From: CAZHLD01 sp964533185
Lineage (GTDB): Bacteria > Acidobacteriota > Terriglobia > Acidiferrales > UBA7541
Direction of reading: 5' to 3'
Assembly (NCBI GenBank): GCA_964533185.1
Contig: CAZHLD010000012.1
Span: 1-53,670, forward strand
DNA length: 53,670 bases
Positions 31,853 through 39,706 of the stretch are shown here, in pieces (within the stretch, counting starts at the first letter, position 1; every line of letters starts with the position of its first letter). A program made the position numbers and the translations under genes. The notes beneath the pieces are model-generated. The model was given only the letters and a program-made list of their open reading frames with translations, had not been told where the DNA came from and searched no databases.

Positions 31853-33196
31853 TTGGCGATCCATACATATAGAGGGGTGAATTGGCGGGAGCTGTTCCGT
31901 CAGCCGGGATTCCCATTTTTTTTCACAGGGATGTTCATCTCGCTGTTCGGGACGGGGATGAGCTTTGCCGGGGTGACGTGGTACGTGCTGCGGGAGACGA
32001 ACTCGACGGTGCAGGTGAGCCTGGTGACGGTGCTGGTGATGCTGCCAGGGCTGGTGGTGCCGTTCATCGGCGGAGTGCTGATCGACCGGCTGGACCGGAG
32101 GTATCTGGCGATCACGCTGGACCTGGCGCGAGCGGCGGTGGTGCTGGGGACGGCGGCGATTGCGTGGTGGGGCACACTGCACGTTTGGCAGGTGGACGTG
32201 ATGGTGTTTCTGCTGGGTGTGGGGTTTGCGATTTACTGGTCCACCACGCACGCGCTGCTGCAGGAGGTGGTGCCGCGGGCGGGATTGGTGGGAGGGAACG
32301 CGGCAGTACTGGTGGCAATACAAGGCGGGATGATGACGGCAGGGGCGGCGGTGGGGTTTGTGTACGATCACTGGGGGATTGGAGCGATTCTGACGGTGGA
32401 CGGAGCGACGTACGTGGTGAGCGCGCTGTGTCTGTGGGGACTGCGGCGAGGCTACCATGCGCCACATGCGCACGCGGAGGTGGAGGAGCCGGCTGCGGAA
32501 GAGGCGGCGACGGGGGAAGAAGTTGAGGTGCTCGTGCCGCCAGTGCTGCTGGATTCGGCCGAGGCGCAGGCACCCCCCAGCGTGCTTGCGGACATCCGCG
32601 AGGGGTTGAGGTACTTGCGGTCGCAGCCGGAGGTGCTCTCACTGGGCCTGACGTATTCGTGCATGATGGCCGGCGTGGTGAGCGGGAACGTGGTGCTGGT
32701 GGCGCTGGCGCAGGACGTGCTGAATGCGGGGGCGCGCGGGTTCGGGTTCTTGGAGTCGGGCTGGGCCGTGGGTGCGATTGCCGGCGGGCTGGCGACGGGG
32801 TGGTTGACGCGCCGGCGTCCGTTCTTGGTGCTGGTGGCGGCGCTGGGGACGCTGGCGATCGGTCACGCGGCGTTCCCGTACGCGCGATGGCTGGCGCTGG
32901 CGGTGGGGATGAATGTGGTGTTTGGCGCGTGCCGGGCGCTTGGCGGAGTTCTGACGCAGAGCACGATTATGGCGACGGTGCCGCGGCGGTTGATGGGACG
33001 GACGCAGTCGGCGTTTGCGGTGATTTCGACGCTGATGCAGGTGGCGATGAGCTTCACGCTCGGATGGCTGGCGCAGCACATCGGTCTGGCGCTGGCGTTT
33101 GGGGTGCTGGGGGTGTTGTACGGCGGGGCGGCCGCAGCGGCGCTGCGGGCAAGGGCGTTGAGCCACGCGGCGAGAGGCGCAGTGGCGGGTGGGTAG
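31853..33196 (+). CDS. MFS transporter (probable exporter)
   Basis: About 447 residues with 10-12 hydrophobic helices. Family cues: FFFTGMFISLFGTGMSFAGV at the N-terminus, the loop LIDRLDRRYLAITLD after helix 2, a long acidic central loop (about residues 205-240), and IREGLRYLRSQPEVL before the second half, as in MFS_3/enterobactin-exporter-like carriers. The start is uncertain: TTG at 31853 or GTG at 31877. Sequence further upstream is in frame but looks non-coding. Divergent from MarR across the palindrome, so a drug or metabolite efflux role under MarR is plausible. Confidence 0.85.
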   Translation: MAIHTYRGVNWRELFRQPGFPFFFTGMFISLFGTGMSFAGVTWYVLRETNSTVQVSLVTVLVMLPGLVVPFIGGVLIDRLDRRYLAITLDLARAAVVLGTAAIAWWGTLHVWQVDVMVFLLGVGFAIYWSTTHALLQEVVPRAGLVGGNAAVLVAIQGGMMTAGAAVGFVYDHWGIGAILTVDGATYVVSALCLWGLRRGYHAPHAHAEVEEPAAEEAATGEEVEVLVPPVLLDSAEAQAPPSVLADIREGLRYLRSQPEVLSLGLTYSCMMAGVVSGNVVLVALAQDVLNAGARGFGFLESGWAVGAIAGGLATGWLTRRRPFLVLVAALGTLAIGHAAFPYARWLALAVGMNVVFGACRALGGVLTQSTIMATVPRRLMGRTQSAFAVISTLMQVAMSFTLGWLAQHIGLALAFGVLGVLYGGAAAAALRARALSHAARGAVAGG

Positions 33197-33215
33197 TGTT
33201 GAGCGCAGGGTGCAA

Positions 33216-33330
33216 GGCGTAGGGGCAGGCCATGGTTCGACTTCGCTCACCACATGTGGCGTGCCCCTACGAAGAAAGAGAACCGGCGGGACGCCGGCGC
33301 TACCAAAGAGGGCGGGCACGGAGGCCCGCC
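33216..33330. repeat. Nested intergenic repeats upstream of the DUF2231 gene
   Basis: GTAGGGGCAGGC and GGCGTGCCCCTAC form the two arms of one palindrome; between them lies CATGGTTCGACTTCGCTCAC, a second repeat also found at 28765. Two more inverted repeats follow (GGCGGGACGCCGGC and GGGCGGGCACGGAGGCCCGCC). One mobile repeat seems to have inserted in another. Confidence 0.6.
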
Positions 33331-33346
33331 GCGACAGGAGGAGAGG

Positions 33347-33832
33347 ATGGAGTTTCTACCGGGATTGAAGGGGATGTTGAATTACCACCCGGTGTTTGTG
33401 CACTTCCCGATTGCGTTCTGGGTGGGTGCGCTGCTGTTTGAAGTGATCGCGATGATCCGGAAGAACGACGAACTGCACCGGATGGCGCGGCGGCTATTGT
33501 ACCTGGGGACGATCGCGGCGGTGGCGGCAGTGTGGACCGGGCTGCTGGCCGAAGGGTCGGTGCCGGAGGCGGGCCCGGCGCACGAGATCATGGAGATCCA
33601 CAGGCTGCTGATGCTGATCACAACGAGCCTGGCGGCGGGGCTGTGTCTGCTGGCGGCGTTCAACCGGCAAATGGGCGGCGGTCTGAGGAAACTTTTCCTG
33701 CTGGGGCTGGTGGTGCTGGCGGGGCTGCTGGCGGTGGGAGCGGACCGCGGGGCACAACTGGTGTATCAGTATGCGACGGGGGTGGACCTCTCGAAGGAGA
33801 TCAAGGAGCAGAAGCAACACCCACAGCCATAA
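33347..33832 (+). CDS. DUF2231 membrane protein
   Basis: 161 residues, four hydrophobic helices. NYHPVFVHFPIAFWVGALLF is the DUF2231 opening, with conserved His residues facing the membrane side, and MEIHRLLMLITTSLAAGLCL repeats a similar His-containing helix. Such proteins are thought to be heme- or redox-linked membrane proteins but remain uncharacterised. ATG at 33347 with AGGAGGAG upstream. The stop is followed within 6 bp by an IS630 remnant. Confidence 0.85.
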   Translation: MEFLPGLKGMLNYHPVFVHFPIAFWVGALLFEVIAMIRKNDELHRMARRLLYLGTIAAVAAVWTGLLAEGSVPEAGPAHEIMEIHRLLMLITTSLAAGLCLLAAFNRQMGGGLRKLFLLGLVVLAGLLAVGADRGAQLVYQYATGVDLSKEIKEQKQHPQP

Positions 33833-33837
33833 GTAAC

Positions 33838-34425
33838 CAAGATGACCCACCCGCCAAGGCTCTGGTGCTGTGTGTGGATGAGAAGGGCCAGATTCAGGCT
33901 CTGGACCGAACCCAGCCGGTCCTGCCTTTGCAGCCGGGGATTCCGGCCCGGCAGACCCATGACTATGTCCGCCATGGCACCACCACGCTGTTTGCCGCGC
34001 TCAACGTGTTGGAGGGAACGGTGATCGGCACCTGCTTGCCGGGACAGCGGCACAGCCAGTTCCTGACGTTCTTGGAGCGGATTGAGCGGGCCACGCCGCG
34101 CCGGCGGGACATCCATCTGATCCTGGTCAACTACGGCACGCACACGCATCCCAAGGTGCAGGCCTGGTTTGCCGCTCATCCGCGCTACCATGTGCACTTC
34201 ACTCCGACCGGCGCGTCCTGGCTGAACCTGGTGGAACGCTGGTTCGCGGGAATCACCCGCCAGCGCATCCGGCGCGGGACGTTTCACAGTGTAGCCGAAC
34301 TGAACCGCGCCATTTCCCAATACCTTCGAGAGAACAAACGGAATCCTCGCCCGTTCATCTGAACAGCGAGCGCTTCCAAGATCATGAAGAAGATCAAGCA
34401 TTGTAAAGAAGCGTTAGACGCACAA
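33838..34425 (+). pseudogene. IS630-family transposase remnant with mutated catalytic site
   Basis: C-terminal half of an IS630 DDE transposase: ALVLCVDEKGQIQALDRTQP (first Asp), IHLILVNYGTHTHPKVQAWF, FTPTGASWLNLVERWF (Glu). In active relatives the second motif is LDNYGTH; here Asp is Val, so catalysis is lost. The N-terminal half is missing, and the usual Trp after NPRPFI is a TGA stop (34360-34362), beyond which the tail (TASASKIMKKIKHCKEALDA) still reads in frame. It lies between the DUF2231 gene and dksA. Confidence 0.85.
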
Positions 34426-34432
34426 CACTATG

Positions 34433-34461
34433 TTGACACCATTGACGACCGCTCCTAAAAT
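34433..34461 (+). promoter_or_regulatory. Promoter of the DksA-type gene
   Basis: TTGACA (34433-34438), 17-bp spacer, TAAAAT (34456-34461). The ATG of the downstream gene is at 34508. The promoter starts only a few bases after the recognisable end of the IS630 remnant. Confidence 0.75.
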
Positions 34462-34507
34462 GGCTGGTTTGTGGTTGGCGCAAGTTTTGCCACCATGGGG
34501 CCTGGCA

Positions 34508-34861
34508 ATGGACAAAAAACGACTCGACTACTACCGCAAGAAGTTGCAGGCAAAGCGTGAGGAACTGCTGAAGAATATAGCCCGGACCGAGGAAGAAGGT
34601 CGGACAGCGGATGATGATCCAACTGTGGACCTTGCCGACAAGGCCGCCAACTCCTATACGAAAGAGTTTCTATTCGGCCAGACGAACCACGATCGCTCCC
34701 AACTTCAGTTGATCGAGGAAGCTTTGGGGCGAATGAAGGAAAATTCCTTCGGGCAATGTGCGAATTGCCAGGCAGAAGTTCAACAGAAGCGGCTGGAAGC
34801 CGTGCCCTGGGCCCGTCACTGCATCAGCTGCCAGGAAAAACAGGAGCAGGGTCTGCTTTAA
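34508..34861 (+). CDS. DksA/TraR-family zinc-finger regulator
   Basis: 117 residues: an N-terminal coiled-coil (RLDYYRKKLQAKREELLKNI), an acidic DDDPTVDLADKAA tip region, and a zinc finger with Cys84, Cys87, Cys105 and Cys108 (CANC ... CISC). Such proteins enter the RNA polymerase secondary channel and modulate transcription, often with ppGpp. The ATG at 34508 is chosen; upstream sequence is promoter. Confidence 0.9.
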   Translation: MDKKRLDYYRKKLQAKREELLKNIARTEEEGRTADDDPTVDLADKAANSYTKEFLFGQTNHDRSQLQLIEEALGRMKENSFGQCANCQAEVQQKRLEAVPWARHCISCQEKQEQGLL

Positions 34862-34958
34862 AGCTCCCGACCTGCCAGGTTCATCGCTAAGAATTTCCTG
34901 CAGTGCCTGCGATACCTCTCTGAATGAATTATTGAGTAATCTTCTCTTTTATTGATCC

Positions 34959-35792
34959 GTGGCGGGGAGTAGGCTTGGCCCTGCTGAGACTACCGTGTTC
35001 ACAAAGGGTTTGCGCTCGGTCTTGGATGTTGTCGGCGATGGCCTGGCCTCGCTCGTCTTTCCGGCCCCCTGCCGGATTTGCGGGATTGTCCTGGATTCAT
35101 CGAATCGTTTGCCCGTTTGTCGAAATTGTCTGGAATCGTTCCAGCCACTCCCGAGGCCACTGTGTCGCACTTGTGGCAGACCATTTCACTCTGCCGTAGC
35201 TGCCACGGAGGCAGGTCCGCTTTGCCATCTGTGCCGGAAGGGAGTCTATGGTTTCGATCTTGCCCGCAGCTTCGCTGTGTACAATGACGTGATGGTCCGG
35301 GCAATTACAGTGTTGAAGTATGAAGCGGTGATTCCCTTGGGCGACTGGTTTGCTGCGCGTCTGCATGATAGCGTTGTCCTCGACACGGAGTTTCAAGCTG
35401 TTGATGTAGTGGTTCCCGTGCCGCTGGACCCTTCTCGCCTTCGTCAGCGCGGATACAATCAGGCGGAGCTGGTCGCCCAACCCCTCGCGAAACGATTGCG
35501 GGTGCCCCTGCGCGCTCATCTCCTCATGCGGACGCGTCCGCGACCCCAAAGACTGAAGCTGACTCGCCGGGAACGCTGGCAGACGGTCCGTGGCGCTTTC
35601 GTGATGGCCGGTGGTGCGCGTGTTGACAAGCTGCGGGTATTGCTGGTAGATGATGTATTTACGACTGGAGCGACGCTGGATGCCTGTGCCCGGACTCTTC
35701 GCCGTGCCGGTGCATCTAAAATCCTGGGGTTGACTGTTGCTCGAGTTGTAGCCGACTGGCTCTCACCAGGTGCCACTCGTGAGATACGGTAG
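34959..35792 (+). CDS. comF: ComF-family phosphoribosyltransferase-like protein
   Basis: Up to 277 residues. N-terminal double zinc motif (CRICGIVLD, CRNCLESF, CRTCGRPF, CHLCRKGV), a central AVYNDVMVRAITVLKYE, PVPLDPSRLRQRGYNQAE, and the PRPP loop LRVLLVDDVFTTGATLDACA. ComF proteins take part in DNA uptake for natural transformation in some bacteria; many homologues are of unknown role. GTG at 34959 is shown; GTG at 34995 is possible. Confidence 0.9.
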   Translation: MAGSRLGPAETTVFTKGLRSVLDVVGDGLASLVFPAPCRICGIVLDSSNRLPVCRNCLESFQPLPRPLCRTCGRPFHSAVAATEAGPLCHLCRKGVYGFDLARSFAVYNDVMVRAITVLKYEAVIPLGDWFAARLHDSVVLDTEFQAVDVVVPVPLDPSRLRQRGYNQAELVAQPLAKRLRVPLRAHLLMRTRPRPQRLKLTRRERWQTVRGAFVMAGGARVDKLRVLLVDDVFTTGATLDACARTLRRAGASKILGLTVARVVADWLSPGATREIR

Positions 35793-35914
35793 GAAGATCG
35801 GTGAGCATGGGCTTAGATCCTCAGAAGGGGAGGTTCCCTCGACGCATGCCGGGCTTTCCGGCATCGGACAGACGACCGAGCCTTGCCCACTCTACCGCTG
35901 GTCGCCCCGCCCTG

Positions 35915-36424
35915 ATGCAGGAGCCTGTTCTTGTTCTGAATGCAACATTTGAGCCCATCAATGTGACTGCTGTTCGGCGAGCTCTTGTGCTGCTTCTCAA
36001 GGGTGTTGCCCAGGCCGAAGAACTCAACCACGCGGAGATCCACTCAGCATCGAACGCAGTTCGTGTGCCCTCTGTGATTCGTTTGCTGGCCTACCGGCAT
36101 ATCCCACAGCAGACTCGGGCCCTCTCTCGCAAGAACATTCTCTTGCGCGACCGCAACATCTGTCAGTTCTGTGGCAAGATTTTTCCGGCCTCCGACCTCA
36201 CCTTGGACCACGTCGTGCCCCGCTCGCGCGGCGGCCGCTCCTCATGGGAAAACCTGGTGGCCTGCTGCTACCAATGCAATAACCACAAGGGAGACCGCAC
36301 ACCTGAAGAAGCCGGTTTGCAGCTGGTTCGACGGCCTCGCCCGTTCACTCTGCACACCTCTCGCCAATTGATGCGGCTGATCGGCAACAAGGACGAGAAG
36401 TGGCGCAAATACCTCTTTTACTAG
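35915..36424 (+). CDS. HNH endonuclease domain protein
   Basis: 169 residues. The N-terminus VLVLNATFEPINVTAVRRAL is typical of a widespread stand-alone HNH family. The nuclease part has Cys83/Cys86 (CQFC), LDHVVPRSRGGRSSWENLV (Asp98-His99, Asn113) and Cys118/Cys121 with CNNHKGDRTP. The ATG at 35915 matches the usual family start; in-frame codons to 35801 would add an atypical 38-residue leader. Biological role unknown. Confidence 0.87.
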   Translation: MQEPVLVLNATFEPINVTAVRRALVLLLKGVAQAEELNHAEIHSASNAVRVPSVIRLLAYRHIPQQTRALSRKNILLRDRNICQFCGKIFPASDLTLDHVVPRSRGGRSSWENLVACCYQCNNHKGDRTPEEAGLQLVRRPRPFTLHTSRQLMRLIGNKDEKWRKYLFY

Positions 36425-36580
36425 AGCTGGTTCCATTCATAGCATCCTGTTTAGCTCGCCCAGACCTCGCCTTGCCGCAAATAATTGAAGAAGCAGACGT
36501 TAAAGAACAATCGGTTTAGAGCAACCTTTTCTGGCCTGTAGCATCCAATTGGACAAAACCACTTCTAGGACACACCCCGG

Positions 36581-36621
36581 GAAGCAGCGTTGGCCATGCC
36601 AGGGCTGCTTCTCTTCTTTTT
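36581..36621 (+). terminator. Rho-independent terminator after the HNH gene
   Basis: GAAGCAGC at 36581-36588 pairs with GCTGCTTC at 36604-36611; the inner TGGC-cat-GCCA extends the stem. TCTTCTTTTTA follows. Confidence 0.75.
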
Positions 36622-36670
36622 AGGGGATGCTCTTATGAGAAGAGATTGCCCGACCGGAATGCGGTGAATT

Positions 36671-38149
36671 CTATTGGCGGAAAACGACCTGCAATCCTTG
36701 CCGCCAGTTCTCATTTAGTCCCACCCGCATGACCTCGACCTCATTCGCCAGGAATGGCAGCATGCTCTCCAGGGCGGGATGAAACCGAAGGCCAGGGGCG
36801 ACAAGGAGCAGCAGCGGCGCTTTCGGTTGAAGCTCGATCCCCGTGAAGTAGCCAAAGCGATGAAAATTGTCCTGTCTTTGATGCCAGCGAACGCGCAGCC
36901 AATAATCAACCGCCTGCATGACCATGTGGATGTCCTCGCTCGCCTTCAGTTCCATGACCACAAGCCGTCCATCCAACGTCACTCCCAGAAGGTCGATAAT
37001 GCCCCGATCCCCTGCCGCAATGGCTGGAACTTGGGAATAGATCCGAGTTGGGTCTAGCCGCGGGTGGATTCGTAACGGATCTCCTTGCACGATCGCTTCC
37101 AGCCACCGTTCCGGCTGTGTTCTGTAGAGGGGGTGGGACGTCTCCAGGACGTAGGGATGCCGGTACTTCTGCAGTTCCCCAACAAGGCGCTCAAACTCCT
37201 TCCAACTCTCGGCCGTCAACTCCCTGCGATTGCCTCCGTGTCCAAAGTAGATCTTGCCTCGATGCCAACGGGCAATTTCGAGTCCCCGGAAGCGGAAGGC
37301 CACATCCCGGGTGCCCGGTGGAGTCCCTACCCCGATCGCATCCGGTGCGATTCGCCGGATCTTTTCCACCCAGTCTCCGGCTTCGGCCAGCGTGTACTCC
37401 AGCTCCCGGCGTGGGGTCAGGCTGGTCGCCAGGTTGCCGATGTCCTGGATGTCGATGCGGCACACTCGATTTGTCACCTCGTGGCTCTCATAAAGCTCTA
37501 CTCGCGCGCCTCCCGAGAGGGCGTGAATGCGATGTTGCGTCAGTCGGCTTGTTCCTTGTGGCAGGAACAGCCGCAGACCCTCCACGCTCCATTCTTCTGC
37601 ATTTCGGCGAGTCCAATTCAGCCAGATGAGCCCAAAGGTTAGAATGTCGTCGATCGTTTCTGTATCTTCTCCCAGGCCAGCAGCTATTACCGCCCAGGCG
37701 CGATGCCCCCTTCGGAGCAGTCCACGGGAATAACAGCCGGAAAAGGAATGCTCCAAGTCGGCAGTCGTCGTCAGGGATTCGATCCGCTCGTCGGGGAACT
37801 GCTCGGCTAGTAATCGTCCAAAGCTCGCGCAAAAACTCTCTCTGGAGAGCTGGTTGGCATTGCGCTGGCGGGCGGGGCAGACGAGTTCGAGCTTTCCCGG
37901 CCTCCCTTTTCCAAACTGCTGGATCTCAATTACCACTCGGGCGGCCGATTGCTCTTCGAGTCGGAGTACACGTCGAACCAGATTTCGCTCCTCGGACCAA
38001 AGGTGAAGCAGCGTTTGGGAGCCTTTGGTGGAAACCTCATATCGAAACGGCGCGAACGCACCCACGCGCTTTCCGTTTTCAGCCACTTCAATCTGTTCAG
38101 CGGCGAGAAAAGGTTTCAGCGCCAGCTCAATTTCCTGACCAGTGGTCAT
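36671..38149 (-). CDS. Large protein with a PD-(D/E)XK nuclease-like C-terminal motif
   Basis: 492 residues, soluble. I do not recognise the N-terminal 350 residues, which include LRLFLPQGTSRLTQHRIHAL and RDVAFRFRGLEIARWHRGKI. Near the C-terminus lies GDRGIIDLLGVTLDGRLVVM-ELKA, then HMVMQAVDYW. Asp386, Glu400 and Lys402 have the spacing of a PD-(D/E)XK nuclease site, with a Q..DYW helix after it, as in NucS- and repair-type enzymes. A large N-terminal part with nuclease-like end suggests DNA repair or defence; that is inference. ATG at 38149. It is not in an operon with the convergent HNH gene. Confidence 0.75.
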   Translation of the reverse strand: MTTGQEIELALKPFLAAEQIEVAENGKRVGAFAPFRYEVSTKGSQTLLHLWSEERNLVRRVLRLEEQSAARVVIEIQQFGKGRPGKLELVCPARQRNANQLSRESFCASFGRLLAEQFPDERIESLTTTADLEHSFSGCYSRGLLRRGHRAWAVIAAGLGEDTETIDDILTFGLIWLNWTRRNAEEWSVEGLRLFLPQGTSRLTQHRIHALSGGARVELYESHEVTNRVCRIDIQDIGNLATSLTPRRELEYTLAEAGDWVEKIRRIAPDAIGVGTPPGTRDVAFRFRGLEIARWHRGKIYFGHGGNRRELTAESWKEFERLVGELQKYRHPYVLETSHPLYRTQPERWLEAIVQGDPLRIHPRLDPTRIYSQVPAIAAGDRGIIDLLGVTLDGRLVVMELKASEDIHMVMQAVDYWLRVRWHQRQDNFHRFGYFTGIELQPKAPLLLLVAPGLRFHPALESMLPFLANEVEVMRVGLNENWRQGLQVVFRQ

Positions 38150-38242
38150 AGCTTCTTATTATATACAAGTAACATACATCTAACGCGAAGATCCCCCAAT
38201 GAATGCTCCGAGTCTTGCAGAGAAGTGGTTGGAGAGGAGTGG

Positions 38243-38764
38243 TTATTCCAGAAGCAGGCCGGTAATACGAAGGCTCGGGTAGGCTTGATTCCAGTCCGCA
38301 GGGACGTGCTCGAAATTGAATTGAAAGTCTCGGCTCTGTCCACCCACAAGGGGAGGTGCTTGCGGTCCCCAGGGGCGGCGAGGGTCCCGCAGCACGACTT
38401 GGTTAAAGATATCGCGGAATTCGACTGTGATTTCCATTTGCCGAATCGTCTTCGGCCCATTGTTCACCACAGTTCCGAAAACAAATGTGACCTCCTGGTT
38501 CAGGAAGTTGGCCGCCCGGCTCATTGTGGGGTCCGCGAACTGGACCCGGCTCACGTAGGCCTGTTCAACCTCCGTCATGGGCAGCCGCTCTTCCGTGACC
38601 ACTTCCTGCTTCGAGTACTTCGTCAGCAGATGCACTCCCCCCAGCAATAGCAGCACAACTACGATGCCGGCCAAAAAGGCGGTAGAGAAGTTGGATTTCT
38701 GTTTTGTGATCACGTACCTCTGATCCCCCGGTCCGCTGGTGGCTTGAAGAGTCTTAGCGTCCAA
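38243..38764 (-). CDS. Small membrane-anchored protein of unknown function (DUF2393-like)
   Basis: Up to 173 residues. Membrane helix at about 27-47 (STAFLAGIVVVLLLLGGVHL), then a periplasmic beta-rich domain with FLNQEVTFVFGTVVNNGPKT, RQMEITVEFRDIFNQVVLRD and PSLRITGLLLE, as in proteins that hold an Ig-like NNG-containing fold. The TTG start at 38764 overlaps the phosphoesterase stop (38754), so the two genes are probably coupled. A GTG further in is possible. Confidence 0.65.
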   Translation of the reverse strand: MDAKTLQATSGPGDQRYVITKQKSNFSTAFLAGIVVVLLLLGGVHLLTKYSKQEVVTEERLPMTEVEQAYVSRVQFADPTMSRAANFLNQEVTFVFGTVVNNGPKTIRQMEITVEFRDIFNQVVLRDPRRPWGPQAPPLVGGQSRDFQFNFEHVPADWNQAYPSLRITGLLLE

Positions 38765-39497
38765 AGGCCAGCCGGAGAATCAGGGGTTCAGGGAGGCCGG
38801 CACTCTTCATTCGTTGCTGCACAACCTCGATGTCATACGGCACCCGCCAGAACTCGATTACGCGGTGATCCAGATCGGCAATAGCAAATGCTGCTCGTGG
38901 GTCACCATCCCGCGGCTGCCCGATCGATCCGGGATTGAGTAGGTACCTCGTATCCGGCTCCACACGAAGCGCGGCAAAGCTGACGCCTGGCTCGGGTCGC
39001 AGTTGGATTACTTCCATCTTGTTGTCTCTGTAGGAAAAACCGCCCTGGAAATGGGTGTGCCCAAAAAACGTGACTGGAGAAGGCGATTCCAACAACCCAT
39101 CTAGTGCCTGCGCCGGCGCAAAAACGTACTCATCCTCATCGTGCAGCGCCCCGTGAACGATTGCCATCCCATCGGCAGAGAGAGGCCCTTGCGGCAACTT
39201 CAGGAGATAGTCCAGGTTGTCGGTGCGAAGATGGTCCCGCGTCCAGTTGGCCGCCGTCTTGGCCACAGGATTGAAGTCCTCCGCATCCGCCAGGCCGCAG
39301 GCAGCCTTGTCGTGATTTCCGCGGATCGCAACCGCATCGAGCCCGCGCACGCGGTCAACAACCTCGTTAGGGTCGGGTCCGTAGCCCACCATATCTCCCA
39401 GGCAGATGGAGCGCTCCCATCTCCCTTTGGCCGCCGATAGGGCCGCCTCTAGAGCCGTGGAGTTGGCATGGATGTCGCTCAGAATCAGGAATCGCAC
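38754..39497 (-). CDS. Metallophosphoesterase (YfcE/MJ0936-like)
   Basis: 247 residues. The metal-site motifs are present in order: LILSDIHANSTAL (D, H), CLGDMVGYGPDP (GD), IRGNHDKAACG (GNHD), IVHGALHDEDEYV and FFGHTHFQGGF (GHTH), then LLNPGSIGQPRDG. These form a two-metal centre that hydrolyses phosphodiesters or phosphomonoesters; the real substrate is unknown. Confidence 0.92.
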   Translation of the reverse strand: MRFLILSDIHANSTALEAALSAAKGRWERSICLGDMVGYGPDPNEVVDRVRGLDAVAIRGNHDKAACGLADAEDFNPVAKTAANWTRDHLRTDNLDYLLKLPQGPLSADGMAIVHGALHDEDEYVFAPAQALDGLLESPSPVTFFGHTHFQGGFSYRDNKMEVIQLRPEPGVSFAALRVEPDTRYLLNPGSIGQPRDGDPRAAFAIADLDHRVIEFWRVPYDIEVVQQRMKSAGLPEPLILRLAFGR

Positions 39498-39607
39498 CAG
39501 TCGAGTCCCCCGCCCCGCGCGAGGCCCCGATTATAGACGAACCCCTAGAATCTGCAAACCGCCGCGAAAAAAGGGCCTGCCAGCAACGTGGTTTCCAAGA
39601 GGCCTCA

Positions 39608-39700
39608 ATGAGAAAGAAGTACAGAAAGTGGTACGCGGACTGGCGGGATCGCCACGGCAGGCGAACTGTCTGGGCAACTGCTTGGCGCCATTTCCGGCTT
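39608..39700 (+). pseudogene. Possible tyrosine-recombinase N-terminal fragment
   Basis: An ATG with AAGAGGC upstream starts MRKKYRKWYADWRDRHGRR, which resembles the first residues of phage-type integrases (KYYADWRDxxGRR). After about 25 residues the likeness ends. It lies in the 210-bp gap between the phosphoesterase and queA genes and opposes both. Short similarity only; could be chance. Confidence 0.3.
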
Positions 39701-39706
39701 TCTTCT

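Noticed and set aside
34360..34362. TGA in the IS630 tail as possible recoding
   Set aside because: The element also lacks its N-terminal half and a catalytic Asp, so simple decay explains it.
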